From Geodermatophilus normandii (GTDB lineage: Bacteria; Actinomycetota; Actinomycetes; Mycobacteriales; Geodermatophilaceae), in the NCBI RefSeq assembly GCF_003182485.1, contig NZ_QGTX01000001.1, positions 1,136,001 through 1,200,000 of the forward strand: DNA of 64,000 nt. The letters run 5' to 3'. Below are positions 1 to 7,088 of the stretch, piece after piece. Below the pieces are notes generated by a model. The model saw only the letters and a program-made list of their open reading frames with translations. It did not search any database and was not told where the DNA came from. Both the position numbers and the translations under genes were made by a program. The first letter of the stretch is position 1, and every line of letters starts with the position of its first letter.

Positions 1-1
1 G

Positions 2-271
2 TACGTGGAGAAGGACTACGAGGAGGAGTACCGGGCGGTGTTCCGCGCGCTGGCCGGCACCGGCCGGGCGCTCGAGGTCAACACGAGCAGCCCGCTGGCC
101 TCGGTGGACCAGGTGCGCTGGTTCCGCGAGGAGGGCGGCGAGGCGGTCAGCTTCGGCAGCGACGCCCACCAGCCGGGCGCGGTCGGGCAGCGCTTCGACC
201 TGGCCGTCGACGTCGTCGAGGCGGCCGGCTTCCGCCCGGGCCGCGACCGGTTCGACTTCTGGCACCGCTGA
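2..271 (+). CDS. PHP-domain phosphoesterase (histidinol-phosphatase-like), C-terminal fragment
   Basis: The first 89 codons of the window are the tail of a gene that begins upstream. The visible part has the closing motifs of PHP-family metal-dependent phosphoesterases: an ALEVNTS stretch and then SFGSDAHQP, where the Asp and His would be metal ligands near the C-terminus. Proteins of this type include histidinol phosphatase and related PHP hydrolases. The substrate cannot be told from this fragment. The gene converges on the next one, with two bases between the stop codons. Family call is fairly sure, function open. Confidence 0.7.
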   Translation, partial: YVEKDYEEEYRAVFRALAGTGRALEVNTSSPLASVDQVRWFREEGGEAVSFGSDAHQPGAVGQRFDLAVDVVEAAGFRPGRDRFDFWHR

Positions 272-273
272 GC

Positions 274-711
274 TCAGCCGGCCATCCGGTCCAGGGCCGC
301 CCGCCAACCCCGGGCGAACGCGACGGGCCCGAGGAGTCGCTGGGCGAGCAGCACGGCCCGGCCCCGCAGGCCACGGCCGCCGGCGTGGTGGATGACGACG
401 TCGACGTGACTGCCGCCGTCCCGCGGGGTGATCCGGACCTCGCCGGTTCCCCGGTCGCAGTGGTCGCTGTCCAGCAGCGTCCAGGTGACCCGGTCCGGCG
501 TCGGCCACTCGTAGCGCAGCAGCACCCAGAAGGGCACGCCGGCGCTCCCCTCGCGGACGACGGCCCAGCCCTCGCCCTCCTCGAGGACCTCGTACTTCGC
601 CGGGTCCAGCGAGCGCGACCAGACCTCCAGCCGGCGGGCGCCGGTGTCGGTGAGGGCCTCGCGGACCTGTGCCGGGGTGGCACGGGTGTCGAAGTCGAAG
701 TGGACGCGCAT
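274..711 (-). CDS. SRPBCC-fold (START-like) protein, function unknown
   Basis: This 145-residue protein starts at an ATG preceded by a clear GGAGGGAG ribosome site, which is why the longer upstream start is not used. It opens with a beta strand (MRVHFDFDTRA) followed by helical PAQVREAL, then alternating strands and a long C-terminal helix. That is the layout of the SRPBCC hydrophobic-pocket fold found in lipid-binding and polyketide-cyclase-like proteins. No catalytic residues are recognisable and no specific ligand can be assigned. It is a single gene, converging on the PHP gene and divergent from carbamate kinase. Confidence 0.55.
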   Translation of the reverse strand: MRVHFDFDTRATPAQVREALTDTGARRLEVWSRSLDPAKYEVLEEGEGWAVVREGSAGVPFWVLLRYEWPTPDRVTWTLLDSDHCDRGTGEVRITPRDGGSHVDVVIHHAGGRGLRGRAVLLAQRLLGPVAFARGWRAALDRMAG

Positions 712-799
712 CGCCGGCTCCCTCCGGACGGCCCCCGTGCCCGCGGTGATCGTCCCGCCGACGGTGCCTCGTGGGGAGGCGCCACCTCCTGCCAACTAC

Positions 800-835
800 T
801 TCACCGCTAAGAGAAACGACGCTAGGGTCGCCGGG
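800..835 (+). promoter_or_regulatory. Leaderless promoter with regulon motif, upstream of carbamate kinase
   Basis: TTCACC at 800-805 (-35-like), 17 bases, then TAGGGT at 823-828 (-10-like), then 7 bases to the GTG at 836. The transcript would therefore begin at or next to the start codon, and no ribosome site is visible. The 18-mer TTCACCGCTAAGAGAAAC (800-817) matches similar 18-mers before fdrA, the NCS2 permease, hyuA and the second MarR gene. The core GCTRAG is invariant. It is probably an operator overlapping the -35 and spacer. Inferred by eye. Confidence 0.45.
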
Positions 836-1846
836 GTGACCTCCCGCCGCGCCGTGATCGCCCTCGGCGGCAACGCGATGACCGGGCCGGACGGCTCGGC
901 GACGCCGGCGGCCCAGCGGAACGCGATCCGCGAGGCGGCCGGCCACGTCGCCGAGGTGGTGGCCGCCGGGGTCGAGGTGGTGCTCACCCACGGCAACGGC
1001 CCCCAGGTGGGGAACCTCCTGGTCAAGAACGAGCTCGCCGCGCACGTCGTGCCGCCGGTGCCGCTGGACTGGAACGTCGCCCAGACCCAGGCCACCATCG
1101 CCTTCACCGTCGCCGACGAGCTGGACGCCGCCCTGGCCGCCTGGGGGCTGCCCCAGCGCACCGCCGGGCTGGTCACGCGGACCCTGGTCGACGCCGACGA
1201 CCCGCACTTCGCCGAGCCGTCCAAGCCGGTCGGCCGCTTCCTCCCGCGCGAGGAGGCGGAGCGGTTCGTCGCGCTCGGCCAGGTCTGGGAGGACCGCGGG
1301 TCGCGGGGCTGGCGGCGGGTGGTCGCCTCACCCGAGCCGCGGTCGGTCGTCGACTCCCCGGCCATCCACGCGCTCGCGGCGGCCGGCTTCGTCGTCGTCT
1401 GCGCCGGCGGCGGAGGCATCCCCGTGACCGCCGACGCCGCCGACGGCGCGCCCCTGCGCGGCGTCGAGGCCGTCATCGACAAGGACCTCACCGCCGCCGT
1501 CCTCGCGCGCGACCTGGGGGCCGACACCCTGGTGATCGCCACCGACGTCCCGAACGTCATGGTCGACTTCGGGACGCCGTCCCAGCGGCCGCTCGGCCGG
1601 GTCACGGTCGCCGAACTCCGCGCGCACGCCCGGGAGGGCCAGTTCGCGCGGGGCAGCATGGGCCCGAAGGTGGAGGCCGCCCTGCGCTTCGTGGAGGCCG
1701 GCGGCGAGCGCGCCGTCGTCACCTCGCTCGAGAACATCGCCGACGCCGTCACCGGTGACGCCGTCGGGACCGTCCTGCAGAAGGACCCTGCTGACCCCCA
1801 CCGCTCGCAGGCTCGCGGCGGGCCCCCGCAGCAGGGCCACCCGTGA
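836..1846 (+). CDS. arcC: Carbamate kinase
   Basis: Carbamate kinase interconverts carbamoyl phosphate plus ADP with carbamate plus ATP. In catabolism it makes ATP. The 336-residue product has the family signatures in order: VIALGGNAM at the N-terminus (nucleotide/phosphate loop), [12 protein letters not shown] around residues 50-65, GGGGIPV near 195, and [13 protein letters not shown] near 275. Length is normal for the family. The GTG start at 836 is chosen because homology begins at once with [10 protein letters not shown] and the promoter lies immediately upstream. The stop overlaps a possible GTG for the next gene, a barbiturase-family amidohydrolase, so the two form an operon. Absence of arginine deiminase genes and presence of FdrA/DUF1116 nearby point to a catabolic, ATP-forming role in heterocycle breakdown, as with the E. 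coli allantoin-cluster kinase. That role is inference; the enzyme identity is secure. Confidence 0.93.
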   Translation: MTSRRAVIALGGNAMTGPDGSATPAAQRNAIREAAGHVAEVVAAGVEVVLTHGNGPQVGNLLVKNELAAHVVPPVPLDWNVAQTQATIAFTVADELDAALAAWGLPQRTAGLVTRTLVDADDPHFAEPSKPVGRFLPREEAERFVALGQVWEDRGSRGWRRVVASPEPRSVVDSPAIHALAAAGFVVVCAGGGGIPVTADAADGAPLRGVEAVIDKDLTAAVLARDLGADTLVIATDVPNVMVDFGTPSQRPLGRVTVAELRAHAREGQFARGSMGPKVEAALRFVEAGGERAVVTSLENIADAVTGDAVGTVLQKDPADPHRSQARGGPPQQGHP

Positions 1847-1860
1847 GAGAAGAGGAACAG

Positions 1861-2964
1861 GTGCCCGCACCGATCGAGGTCCGCAAGGTCCCGCTGCACA
1901 ACGTGAGCGACGCCAGCGAGCTGGCCAAGCTCATCGACGACGGCGTCATGGAGGCCGACCGGGTCGTCGCCGTCATCGGCAAGACCGAGGGCAACGGCGG
2001 CGTCAACGACTACACCCGCATCATCGCCGACCGCGCCTTCCGCGAGGTGCTCCTGGAGAAGGGCACCCGGTCCAAGGAGGAGGTCGGGGAGATCCCGATC
2101 GTGTGGTCCGGCGGCACCGACGGCGTCATCAGCCCGCACGCCACGATCTTCGCCACGCTGCCCGAGGACGCCGTCGAGAAGACCGACGAGCCGCGGCTGA
2201 CCGTCGGCTACGCGATGAGCGACGTGCTGCTGCCCGAGGACATCGGCCGCATCTCGATGGTGGAGAAGGTCGCCGAGGGCGTGCGCCGCGCGATGGAGGC
2301 CGCCGGCATCACCGACGCGGCCGACGTCCACTACGTGCAGACCAAGACGCCGCTGCTGACCATCGAGACCATCCGCGACGCCAAGAGCCGCGGCAAGGAC
2401 ACGTACTACGACGAGCCGCACGGCTCGATGGACCTGTCCAACGGCACGACGGCGCTGGGCATCGCGGTGGCGCTCGGCGAGATCGAGATGCCGGAGCAGT
2501 CGCAGGTCATGCGCGACCTGTCGCTGTTCAGCGCCGTCGCCTCGTGCTCGTCGGGCGTGGAGCTGGACCGGGCGCAGATCGTCGTCGTGGGCAACGCCCG
2601 CGGGCACGGCGGCCGGTACCGGATCGGCCACTCGGTGATGAAGGACGCGCTCGACCAGGACGGCATCTGGGACGCCATCCGCCAGGCCGGGCTCGACCTG
2701 CCCGAGCGGCCGCACGTCAGCGACCTCGGCGGCCGGCTGGTCAACGTCTTCCTCAAGTGCGAGGCCGACCCGACCGGCTACGTCCGCGGCCGGCGCAACG
2801 CCATGCTCGACGACTCCGACGTCTTCTGGCACCGGCAGATCAAGGCCACGGTCGGGGGCGTCGCGGCCTCGGTGACCGGCGACCCGGCGGTGTTCGTGTC
2901 GGTGGCCGCGGTGCACCAGGGGCCGTCGGGCGGCGGCCCGGTCGCCGCGATCGTCGAGGCGTAG
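1861..2964 (+). CDS. Ring-opening amidohydrolase (barbiturase / cyanuric acid hydrolase family)
   Basis: This family opens cyclic imides: barbiturase converts barbiturate to ureidomalonate, and cyanuric acid hydrolase (AtzD/TrzD) opens cyanurate. The fold is three repeated domains, each supplying a Ser-Lys pair. The sequence shows the matching elements: [14 protein letters not shown] and [12 protein letters not shown] in domain one, VQTKTPLLT and ASCSSGVEL in domain two, and [11 protein letters not shown] at the C-terminus. Length (367 residues) fits. GTG 1861 is preferred because AGAGGAAC lies just upstream. GTG 1843 is also in frame but lacks a ribosome site. Barbiturase and cyanurate hydrolase cannot be separated by motif alone. 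Location beside carbamate kinase, an NCS2 permease and a molybdenum hydroxylase favours barbiturate from oxidative uracil breakdown. Family is secure, substrate inferred. Confidence 0.88.
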   Translation: MPAPIEVRKVPLHNVSDASELAKLIDDGVMEADRVVAVIGKTEGNGGVNDYTRIIADRAFREVLLEKGTRSKEEVGEIPIVWSGGTDGVISPHATIFATLPEDAVEKTDEPRLTVGYAMSDVLLPEDIGRISMVEKVAEGVRRAMEAAGITDAADVHYVQTKTPLLTIETIRDAKSRGKDTYYDEPHGSMDLSNGTTALGIAVALGEIEMPEQSQVMRDLSLFSAVASCSSGVELDRAQIVVVGNARGHGGRYRIGHSVMKDALDQDGIWDAIRQAGLDLPERPHVSDLGGRLVNVFLKCEADPTGYVRGRRNAMLDDSDVFWHRQIKATVGGVAASVTGDPAVFVSVAAVHQGPSGGGPVAAIVEA

Positions 2965-2982
2965 GCCCGCCGGTCCCGGTGG

Positions 2983-3534
2983 TCACGGCCCGAGGACGGT
3001 GAGGAAGGCCGGCGGCACGGCGTCGACCAGCCACACGCCGTTGGCCGACCGCGTGAACACCGCCCCGGTGGCGGCCAGGCCCGCGGCGTCGACGCGCAGG
3101 ACGGCGGCCCGCCCGCGGCGCTCGCCCACCGCCCGGGCGGTGGCCGCGTCGGGGCTCAGGTGCACCGCGTGCCGGCGCCCCGGACGCAGCCCCTCGGCGA
3201 GGACGGCCGGGAGGTTGCGCACCGGGGTGCCGTGGAAGAGCACGTCCGGCGGCGGCTCGGCGGTGTACCCGAGCGCCACCGGCACGCTGTGTCCCTGGCT
3301 GGCGCGGATCCGGGTGCCGCGGTCGTCGTAGGCGAAGCGCTGCTTGTCGTTGCCCGCGACGACGCGGTCGAGGTCCTCGCGGGTCAGCGGCAGGCCGTGC
3401 GCCGCCAGGGCGGCGAGCAGCGTGTCGACGTCGACCCACCCGGCCTCGTCGAGCCTGACGCCCACGGTGTCGGGACGGTGCCGCAGGACGTGGGACAGCC
3501 GCTTGCTGACCCGGACGACGTCGTCGCGCCTCAC
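2983..3534 (-). CDS. kptA: RNA 2'-phosphotransferase, Tpt1/KptA family
   Basis: KptA/Tpt1 moves an internal RNA 2'-phosphate to NAD, giving ADP-ribose 1'',2''-cyclic phosphate. In eukaryotes this finishes tRNA splicing, while the bacterial role is unclear. The 183-residue product shows the family's hallmarks: SKRLSHVLRHRP at the N-terminus (catalytic Arg-His-Arg region), NDKQRFAYDDRGTRIRASQGHS near residue 70, LFHGTP near 108, and HAVHLSPD near 130. The GTG start at 3534 overlaps the TGA of the upstream gene by four bases, so the two are translationally coupled. The second enzyme of this pathway is not in the window. Confidence 0.9.
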   Translation of the reverse strand: MRRDDVVRVSKRLSHVLRHRPDTVGVRLDEAGWVDVDTLLAALAAHGLPLTREDLDRVVAGNDKQRFAYDDRGTRIRASQGHSVPVALGYTAEPPPDVLFHGTPVRNLPAVLAEGLRPGRRHAVHLSPDAATARAVGERRGRAAVLRVDAAGLAATGAVFTRSANGVWLVDAVPPAFLTVLGP

Positions 3535-4136
3535 GGTCCGGCGAACCACGACCCCGGCGGCAGGTCCGGGGGCGGGGGCTCCGGGTTCCAGGGCTTCGGC
3601 GGCGTCCACGGCCACAGCTCCACCACGTCCGCCGCGGCCGCCCGGATCGCCGTCCCGTCGAGCTCGGTGGCCGTCTCCTCGACGCCGAGCTCCGGGCAGC
3701 GGACGACGACGGTGAGCGGCCCGTCCGGCGGCAGCGGGGAGAGCCACCAGCCCTGTTCGACGGAGCGGTCGTCGCCGCTTCCCCCCGTCGGCTGCCAGAC
3801 CAGGTCCGGGTCGTTGCGGGGCACGCCGCCGCTGGCCACCCGCCGGCCGTCGGCCAGGCCCACCCCGACGAGCAGGCCGCCGCCGTCGAGGCCGTGCACC
3901 ACCTCGTGCAGGCCCCGCCGCGGCGCAAGCGGCTCGCGGACCCGGACGAGGAGGGTCATCGACACCCCGGTCGAGTACACCTGCAGACCCGTCACGGCGA
4001 TCGCCGCGTCCCGGGTGCGCGCGAGCAGCGCGTTTCCCGGCAGCGCCGTCGGCAGCTCGTTGTCCGGCGGGCCCATCCGGCGCAGGAACTCCTCGTCGGG
4101 CCCGTCCTCGCCACCCGGGGATCCGATCTGCCACAC
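3531..4136 (-). CDS. Hypothetical protein coupled to kptA
   Basis: I do not recognise this 201-residue protein as a named family. It starts with GTG. It contains a run of beta-strand-like segments (for example VSMTLLVRVREPL, GGGLLVGVGLADG, PLTVVVRCPELG) and a proline/tryptophan-rich C-terminus (WPWTPPKPWNPEPPPPDLPPGSW). There is no signal peptide or membrane segment. It overlaps kptA by GTGA, so co-translation is likely. Divergent from the CoA-transferase operon across about 75 bases. Confidence 0.6.
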   Translation of the reverse strand: MWQIGSPGGEDGPDEEFLRRMGPPDNELPTALPGNALLARTRDAAIAVTGLQVYSTGVSMTLLVRVREPLAPRRGLHEVVHGLDGGGLLVGVGLADGRRVASGGVPRNDPDLVWQPTGGSGDDRSVEQGWWLSPLPPDGPLTVVVRCPELGVEETATELDGTAIRAAAADVVELWPWTPPKPWNPEPPPPDLPPGSWFAGP

Positions 4137-4210
4137 GGGCAGCAGCCTGGCGGGTCGAGCCGCGGATCCGCCAGCCGGTTAGCGTCAGGCCGACCGATCG
4201 GAGGGGACAC

Positions 4211-4879
4211 GTGATCGACAAGCGGGTCGCGTCGCTGGCCGACGCCGTCGAGGGCATCGAGGACGGCGCCACGGTGCTCGTCGGCGGGTTCGGCGCCTCC
4301 GGCGTCCCGGTGGAGCTGGTGCACGCGCTGCTCGACCGCGGCACCACCGACCTCACGGTGGTCACCAACAACGCCGGGTCCGGCGAGACCGACGTCGCCG
4401 CGCTGCTCCGTGAGCGCCGGGTCCGCAAGATCGTCTGCTCGTACCCGCGCTCGGCCGGCTCGATCTGGTTCGAGGAGCGCTGGCGGGCCGGCGAGGTGGA
4501 GCTCGAGCTCGTCCCCCAGGGCACGCTGAGCGAGCGGATGCGCGCCGCGGCCGCGGGGCTCGGCGGGTTCTTCACCCCGACCGGCGCGGACACCCGGCTC
4601 GCCGAGGGCAAGGAGGTGCGCGTGATCGACGGGCGCCGGCACGTGTTCGAGGAACCCCTGCCCGGCGACGTCGCCCTGGTGAGGGCGGCCCGCGCCGACC
4701 GCTGGGGCAACCTGGTCTACCGCACCGCCGCGCGGAACTTCGGCCCGACGATGGCCGCCGCGGCCGCGCTGACCGTCGTCCAGGTGGACGCGTTCGTGGA
4801 GCTCGGCGAGCTGGACCCCGAGACGATCGTGACGCCCGGGATCTTCGTCGACCGCGTCGTACAGGTGGAGGCAGCGTGA
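4211..4879 (+). CDS. 3-oxoacid/3-oxoadipate-type CoA-transferase, subunit A
   Basis: Alpha subunit of a class I two-subunit CoA-transferase, which moves CoA between acyl groups, typically from succinyl-CoA to a 3-oxoacid. The 222 residues show the family pattern: DGATVLVGGFGASGVPVELV (CoA-binding glycine loop, about residues 17-36), DLTVVTNNAGSG, a KIVCSYPRS segment, LVPQGTLSERMRA and GGFFTPTGADT. It starts with GTG after GAGGGGAC and is followed by subunit B with a GTGA overlap. Closest in motif to PcaI and ScoA types. No protocatechuate genes are nearby, so 3-oxoadipate is not proven as substrate. Given the flanking pyrimidine-type genes, malonate or another dicarboxylate is worth considering (inference). 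Confidence 0.85.
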   Translation: MIDKRVASLADAVEGIEDGATVLVGGFGASGVPVELVHALLDRGTTDLTVVTNNAGSGETDVAALLRERRVRKIVCSYPRSAGSIWFEERWRAGEVELELVPQGTLSERMRAAAAGLGGFFTPTGADTRLAEGKEVRVIDGRRHVFEEPLPGDVALVRAARADRWGNLVYRTAARNFGPTMAAAAALTVVQVDAFVELGELDPETIVTPGIFVDRVVQVEAA

Positions 4880-5541
4880 GGCTGGACGTGCGGGACGTCG
4901 CCCGGCGGATCGCCCGGGACATCCCCGACGGCGCCTACGTCAACCTCGGCATCGGGCTGCCCACGCTGGTCGCCGACTGCGTGGGCTCCGACAAGGAGGT
5001 CGTCTACCACTCGGAGAACGGCATCCTCGGGATGGGCCCGGCCCCGGCGCCGGGCGAGGAGGACCCCGAGCTGATCAACGCCGGCAAGCAGCCGGTGACC
5101 CTCCTGCCCGGCGGGGCGTTCTTCCACCACACCGACGCGTTCCTGATGATGCGCGGCGGCCACGTCGACCTCACCGTGCTCGGCGCCTTCCAGGTCTCCG
5201 AGCGCGGCGACCTCGCCAACTGGGCCACCGACGACGCCTCGCACCCCCCGGCGGTCGGCGGCGCGATGGACCTCGCCGTCGGCGCCAGGCAGGTGCTGGT
5301 GATGACGACGCACACGACCAAGGCCGGCGAGCCCAAGCTCGTGCCGCGCTGCAGCTACCCGCTCACGGCCGCCGGCGTGGTCGACCGCGTCTACACCGAC
5401 CTCGCCGTCCTCGACGTCACCGCCGACGGCTTCCTGGTGCGCGAGATGGTCGCCGGGCTCACCCGCGAGGACCTGCAGGGCGCCACCGCCGCGCGGCTGT
5501 CGTTCGCCGACGAGGTCGGCGTGCTCGGTCAGCGGGAGTAG
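4876..5541 (+). CDS. 3-oxoacid/3-oxoadipate-type CoA-transferase, subunit B
   Basis: Beta subunit carrying the catalytic glutamate that forms the acyl-glutamyl/CoA thioester intermediate. The motif [11 protein letters not shown] around residue 50 contains that Glu, and YVNLGIGLP near residue 25 and [13 protein letters not shown] near 80 are also family-typical. It is 221 residues long, normal for the subunit, and lacks signals. The start GTG overlaps the stop of subunit A, giving equimolar expression. Its 3' end overlaps the 3' end of the convergent ribosomal protein S4 gene by 13 bases, so transcription of the two may interfere. Confidence 0.87.
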   Translation: MRLDVRDVARRIARDIPDGAYVNLGIGLPTLVADCVGSDKEVVYHSENGILGMGPAPAPGEEDPELINAGKQPVTLLPGGAFFHHTDAFLMMRGGHVDLTVLGAFQVSERGDLANWATDDASHPPAVGGAMDLAVGARQVLVMTTHTTKAGEPKLVPRCSYPLTAAGVVDRVYTDLAVLDVTADGFLVREMVAGLTREDLQGATAARLSFADEVGVLGQRE

Positions 5542-6131
5542 TACTCCACGACCAGCTGCTCCTCGCAGACCACCGGGACCTCCTCGCGGGCCGGGACCCG
5601 CTCCACCCGGGCGGTGAGGTCGGCCGGCCGCACCTCGAGGTAGGCCGGGGCCTCGGCGTGCGCGCCGGCGGCGGCGACCTGGAACGGCTCCTTGGTGCGG
5701 GAGCGCTCGGCGATGGAGATCCAGTCGCCGGGCCGCAGCCGGTGGGAGGGCCGGTCCACCCGGCGGCCGTTGACCAGGACGTGCTGGTGGGTGACGAACT
5801 GGCGGGCCTGGTAGATGGTCCGCGCGAAGCCGGCCCGCAGCACCGTGGCGTCCAGCCGCGACTCGAGGTCCTGGATCAGCGCCTCACCCGTCTTGCCGCC
5901 GGTCCGCCGCGCGCGGTCGAAGGCGCGGCGCAGCTGGGTCTCGCTGACGTCGTACTGCGCCCGCAGCCGCTGCTTCTCCAGCAGCCGGGTCGAGTAGTCG
6001 CTCTGCTGCTTGCGCTTGCGGCCGTGCTCGCCCGGCGGGTACGGGCGGCGCTCGAAGTAGCCCACCGCCTTCGGGGTGAGCGGCAGGCCGAGCCGGCGGC
6101 TGAGCCGGACCTTGGGACGCGGGGTGTTCAC
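5529..6131 (-). CDS. rpsD: 30S ribosomal protein S4, divergent paralogue lacking N-terminal cysteines
   Basis: S4 binds 16S rRNA early in 30S assembly. The 200 residues show the family core: [55 protein letters not shown] (split across the S4 domain) and [15 protein letters not shown], ending in [11 protein letters not shown]. It differs from the usual actinobacterial S4, which starts MARYTGP. This one begins [15 protein letters not shown] and has no cysteine until residue 190, so no N-terminal metal site. The gene stands alone rather than in the alpha operon. GTG start follows GGAGGTCC. An IdeR/DtxR-like iron box sits 15 bases upstream, which suggests expression under low iron. It is probably an accessory copy. 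The housekeeping copy is not in the window. Confidence 0.85.
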   Translation of the reverse strand: MNTPRPKVRLSRRLGLPLTPKAVGYFERRPYPPGEHGRKRKQQSDYSTRLLEKQRLRAQYDVSETQLRRAFDRARRTGGKTGEALIQDLESRLDATVLRAGFARTIYQARQFVTHQHVLVNGRRVDRPSHRLRPGDWISIAERSRTKEPFQVAAAGAHAEAPAYLEVRPADLTARVERVPAREEVPVVCEEQLVVEYYSR

Positions 6132-6145
6132 CGGGACCTCCAGAG

Positions 6146-6164
6146 TTAGGTTAGGTTCACCTTA
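6146..6164. promoter_or_regulatory. Iron box (IdeR/DtxR-type operator)
   Basis: TTAGGTTAGGTTCACCTTA matches the DtxR/IdeR consensus TTAGGTTAGSCTAACCTAA at about 16 of 19 positions. It lies between the divergent S4 gene (start 15 bases away) and DUF2470 gene (start 28 bases away), so one iron-loaded repressor could control both. Known of the family: IdeR with Fe(II) represses iron-uptake genes. The match was made by eye. Confidence 0.75.
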
Positions 6165-6191
6165 CCCGCACGCCGACCGCCGAGGTGATCG

Positions 6192-6953
6192 ATGACCGCC
6201 GGCTCCTCCCCCCGCGCCGCCGGCACCACCGGCATCCCGCAGCCCCTCCCGGCCGAGCGCGCCCGCACGGTGGCCGCCCGGGCCTCGGCGGCGCTGCACG
6301 CCGTCGGCGTCGGCGCGGTCGGGGTCACGGTGGGCGGGACGACTGCCGCCGGGCAGGTCCTCGTCGTCGTCCCCGCGGACGGGCGGCTGGCCGGCGCGCT
6401 CCGGAGCTCCCCGCTGGGCGACCTGCCCGCGCGGCTCACGGTCACCGACCGCGCGCCGTTCCCCCTGCGGCACCCCCTGCGCGGGCAGGTGTCGCTGTCG
6501 GGCTGGCTGACCCCGGTCCACCCCGCCGACGTGCAGCGGTCCCTGCTCGACCTGGCCGAGGTGCGCCCGTCGGACGCGCTGCTCGACGTCGGCCTCGGCG
6601 CCGTGCTGGTCCGTCTCGACCTCGCGGAGGTCCTGCTCACCGACGCCGGGACGACGGCCGAGGTGGACCCCGACGACTTCACCGCCGCGCGGCCGGACCC
6701 GGTGAGCGCCGACGAGTCCGCCCTCGCCGCCGCGCACGCCGGCGCACTGGACTCCCTGCTCGGGCGCGTGCAGACCTGGGCCGGCCCGCGCGACGACGTC
6801 CGCCTTCTCGGCCTGGACCGGCACGGCGTGCGCGTCCGCGTCGAGGCGCGGGCGTCCTGCCACGACCTGCGCGCCCCCTTCCCCGCGCCGCTGACCGGCG
6901 GCGACGGCCTGGCCGCGGCGCTGGGCACCCTGCTCACCTGCGGTCCGGCGTAG
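6192..6953 (+). CDS. DUF2470 (HugZ-like) protein, probable haem/iron-linked
   Basis: The 253-residue product looks like a PNPOx-type split-barrel N-terminal half (residues about 25-150, including LVVVPADGRLAGAL and RGQVSLSGWLTPV) followed by a DUF2470 domain (about 170-250, with ALAAAHAGALDSLL and VRLLGLDRHGVRVRV, ending in a CHDLRAPFPAPL strand-helix). HugZ-type proteins with this pairing bind or degrade haem, and DUF2470 proteins in actinobacteria often sit in iron-acquisition loci. The ATG follows GAGGTGAT, and an iron box lies 28 bases upstream, supporting iron-repressed expression. I considered the oxamate-carbamoyltransferase subunit AllH (DUF2877) because FdrA is nearby, but motifs do not match. 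Haem function is inference. Confidence 0.62.
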   Translation: MTAGSSPRAAGTTGIPQPLPAERARTVAARASAALHAVGVGAVGVTVGGTTAAGQVLVVVPADGRLAGALRSSPLGDLPARLTVTDRAPFPLRHPLRGQVSLSGWLTPVHPADVQRSLLDLAEVRPSDALLDVGLGAVLVRLDLAEVLLTDAGTTAEVDPDDFTAARPDPVSADESALAAAHAGALDSLLGRVQTWAGPRDDVRLLGLDRHGVRVRVEARASCHDLRAPFPAPLTGGDGLAAALGTLLTCGPA

Positions 6954-6968
6954 ATCCGGTCGACCGGC

Positions 6969-7069
6969 GACGAGATCGGCGGTCTCGTCGCCACCGGGAC
7001 GCCTCGGCGGACGAGATCGGCGGTCTCGTCGCCACCGGGACGCCTCGGCGTGCGAGATCGCCGATCTCG
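6969..7069. repeat. Two 41-bp direct repeats plus a third hairpin
   Basis: 6969-7009 and 7010-7050 are identical 41-bp copies. Each contains an inverted repeat (CGACGAGA, 7 bases, TCTCGTCG). At 7053-7069 a related perfect palindrome follows (CGAGATCG C CGATCTCG). The array sits between the ends of two convergent genes, so it may act as a bidirectional terminator. It could also be a REP-like mobile hairpin family. Confidence 0.8.
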
Positions 7070-7088
7070 ACGGAGCGGGAGCGGCCGA

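Noticed and set aside
4174-4195. GGTTAGCGTCAGGC before the CoA transferase as a sixth regulon site
   Set aside because: Only TTAGCG matches one of the sites; the GCTRAG core is absent.
6192-6953. Possible third carbamoyltransferase subunit (DUF2877/AllH)
   Set aside because: Motifs fit DUF2470 with a split-barrel half and the gene has an iron box, so not part of the FdrA set.
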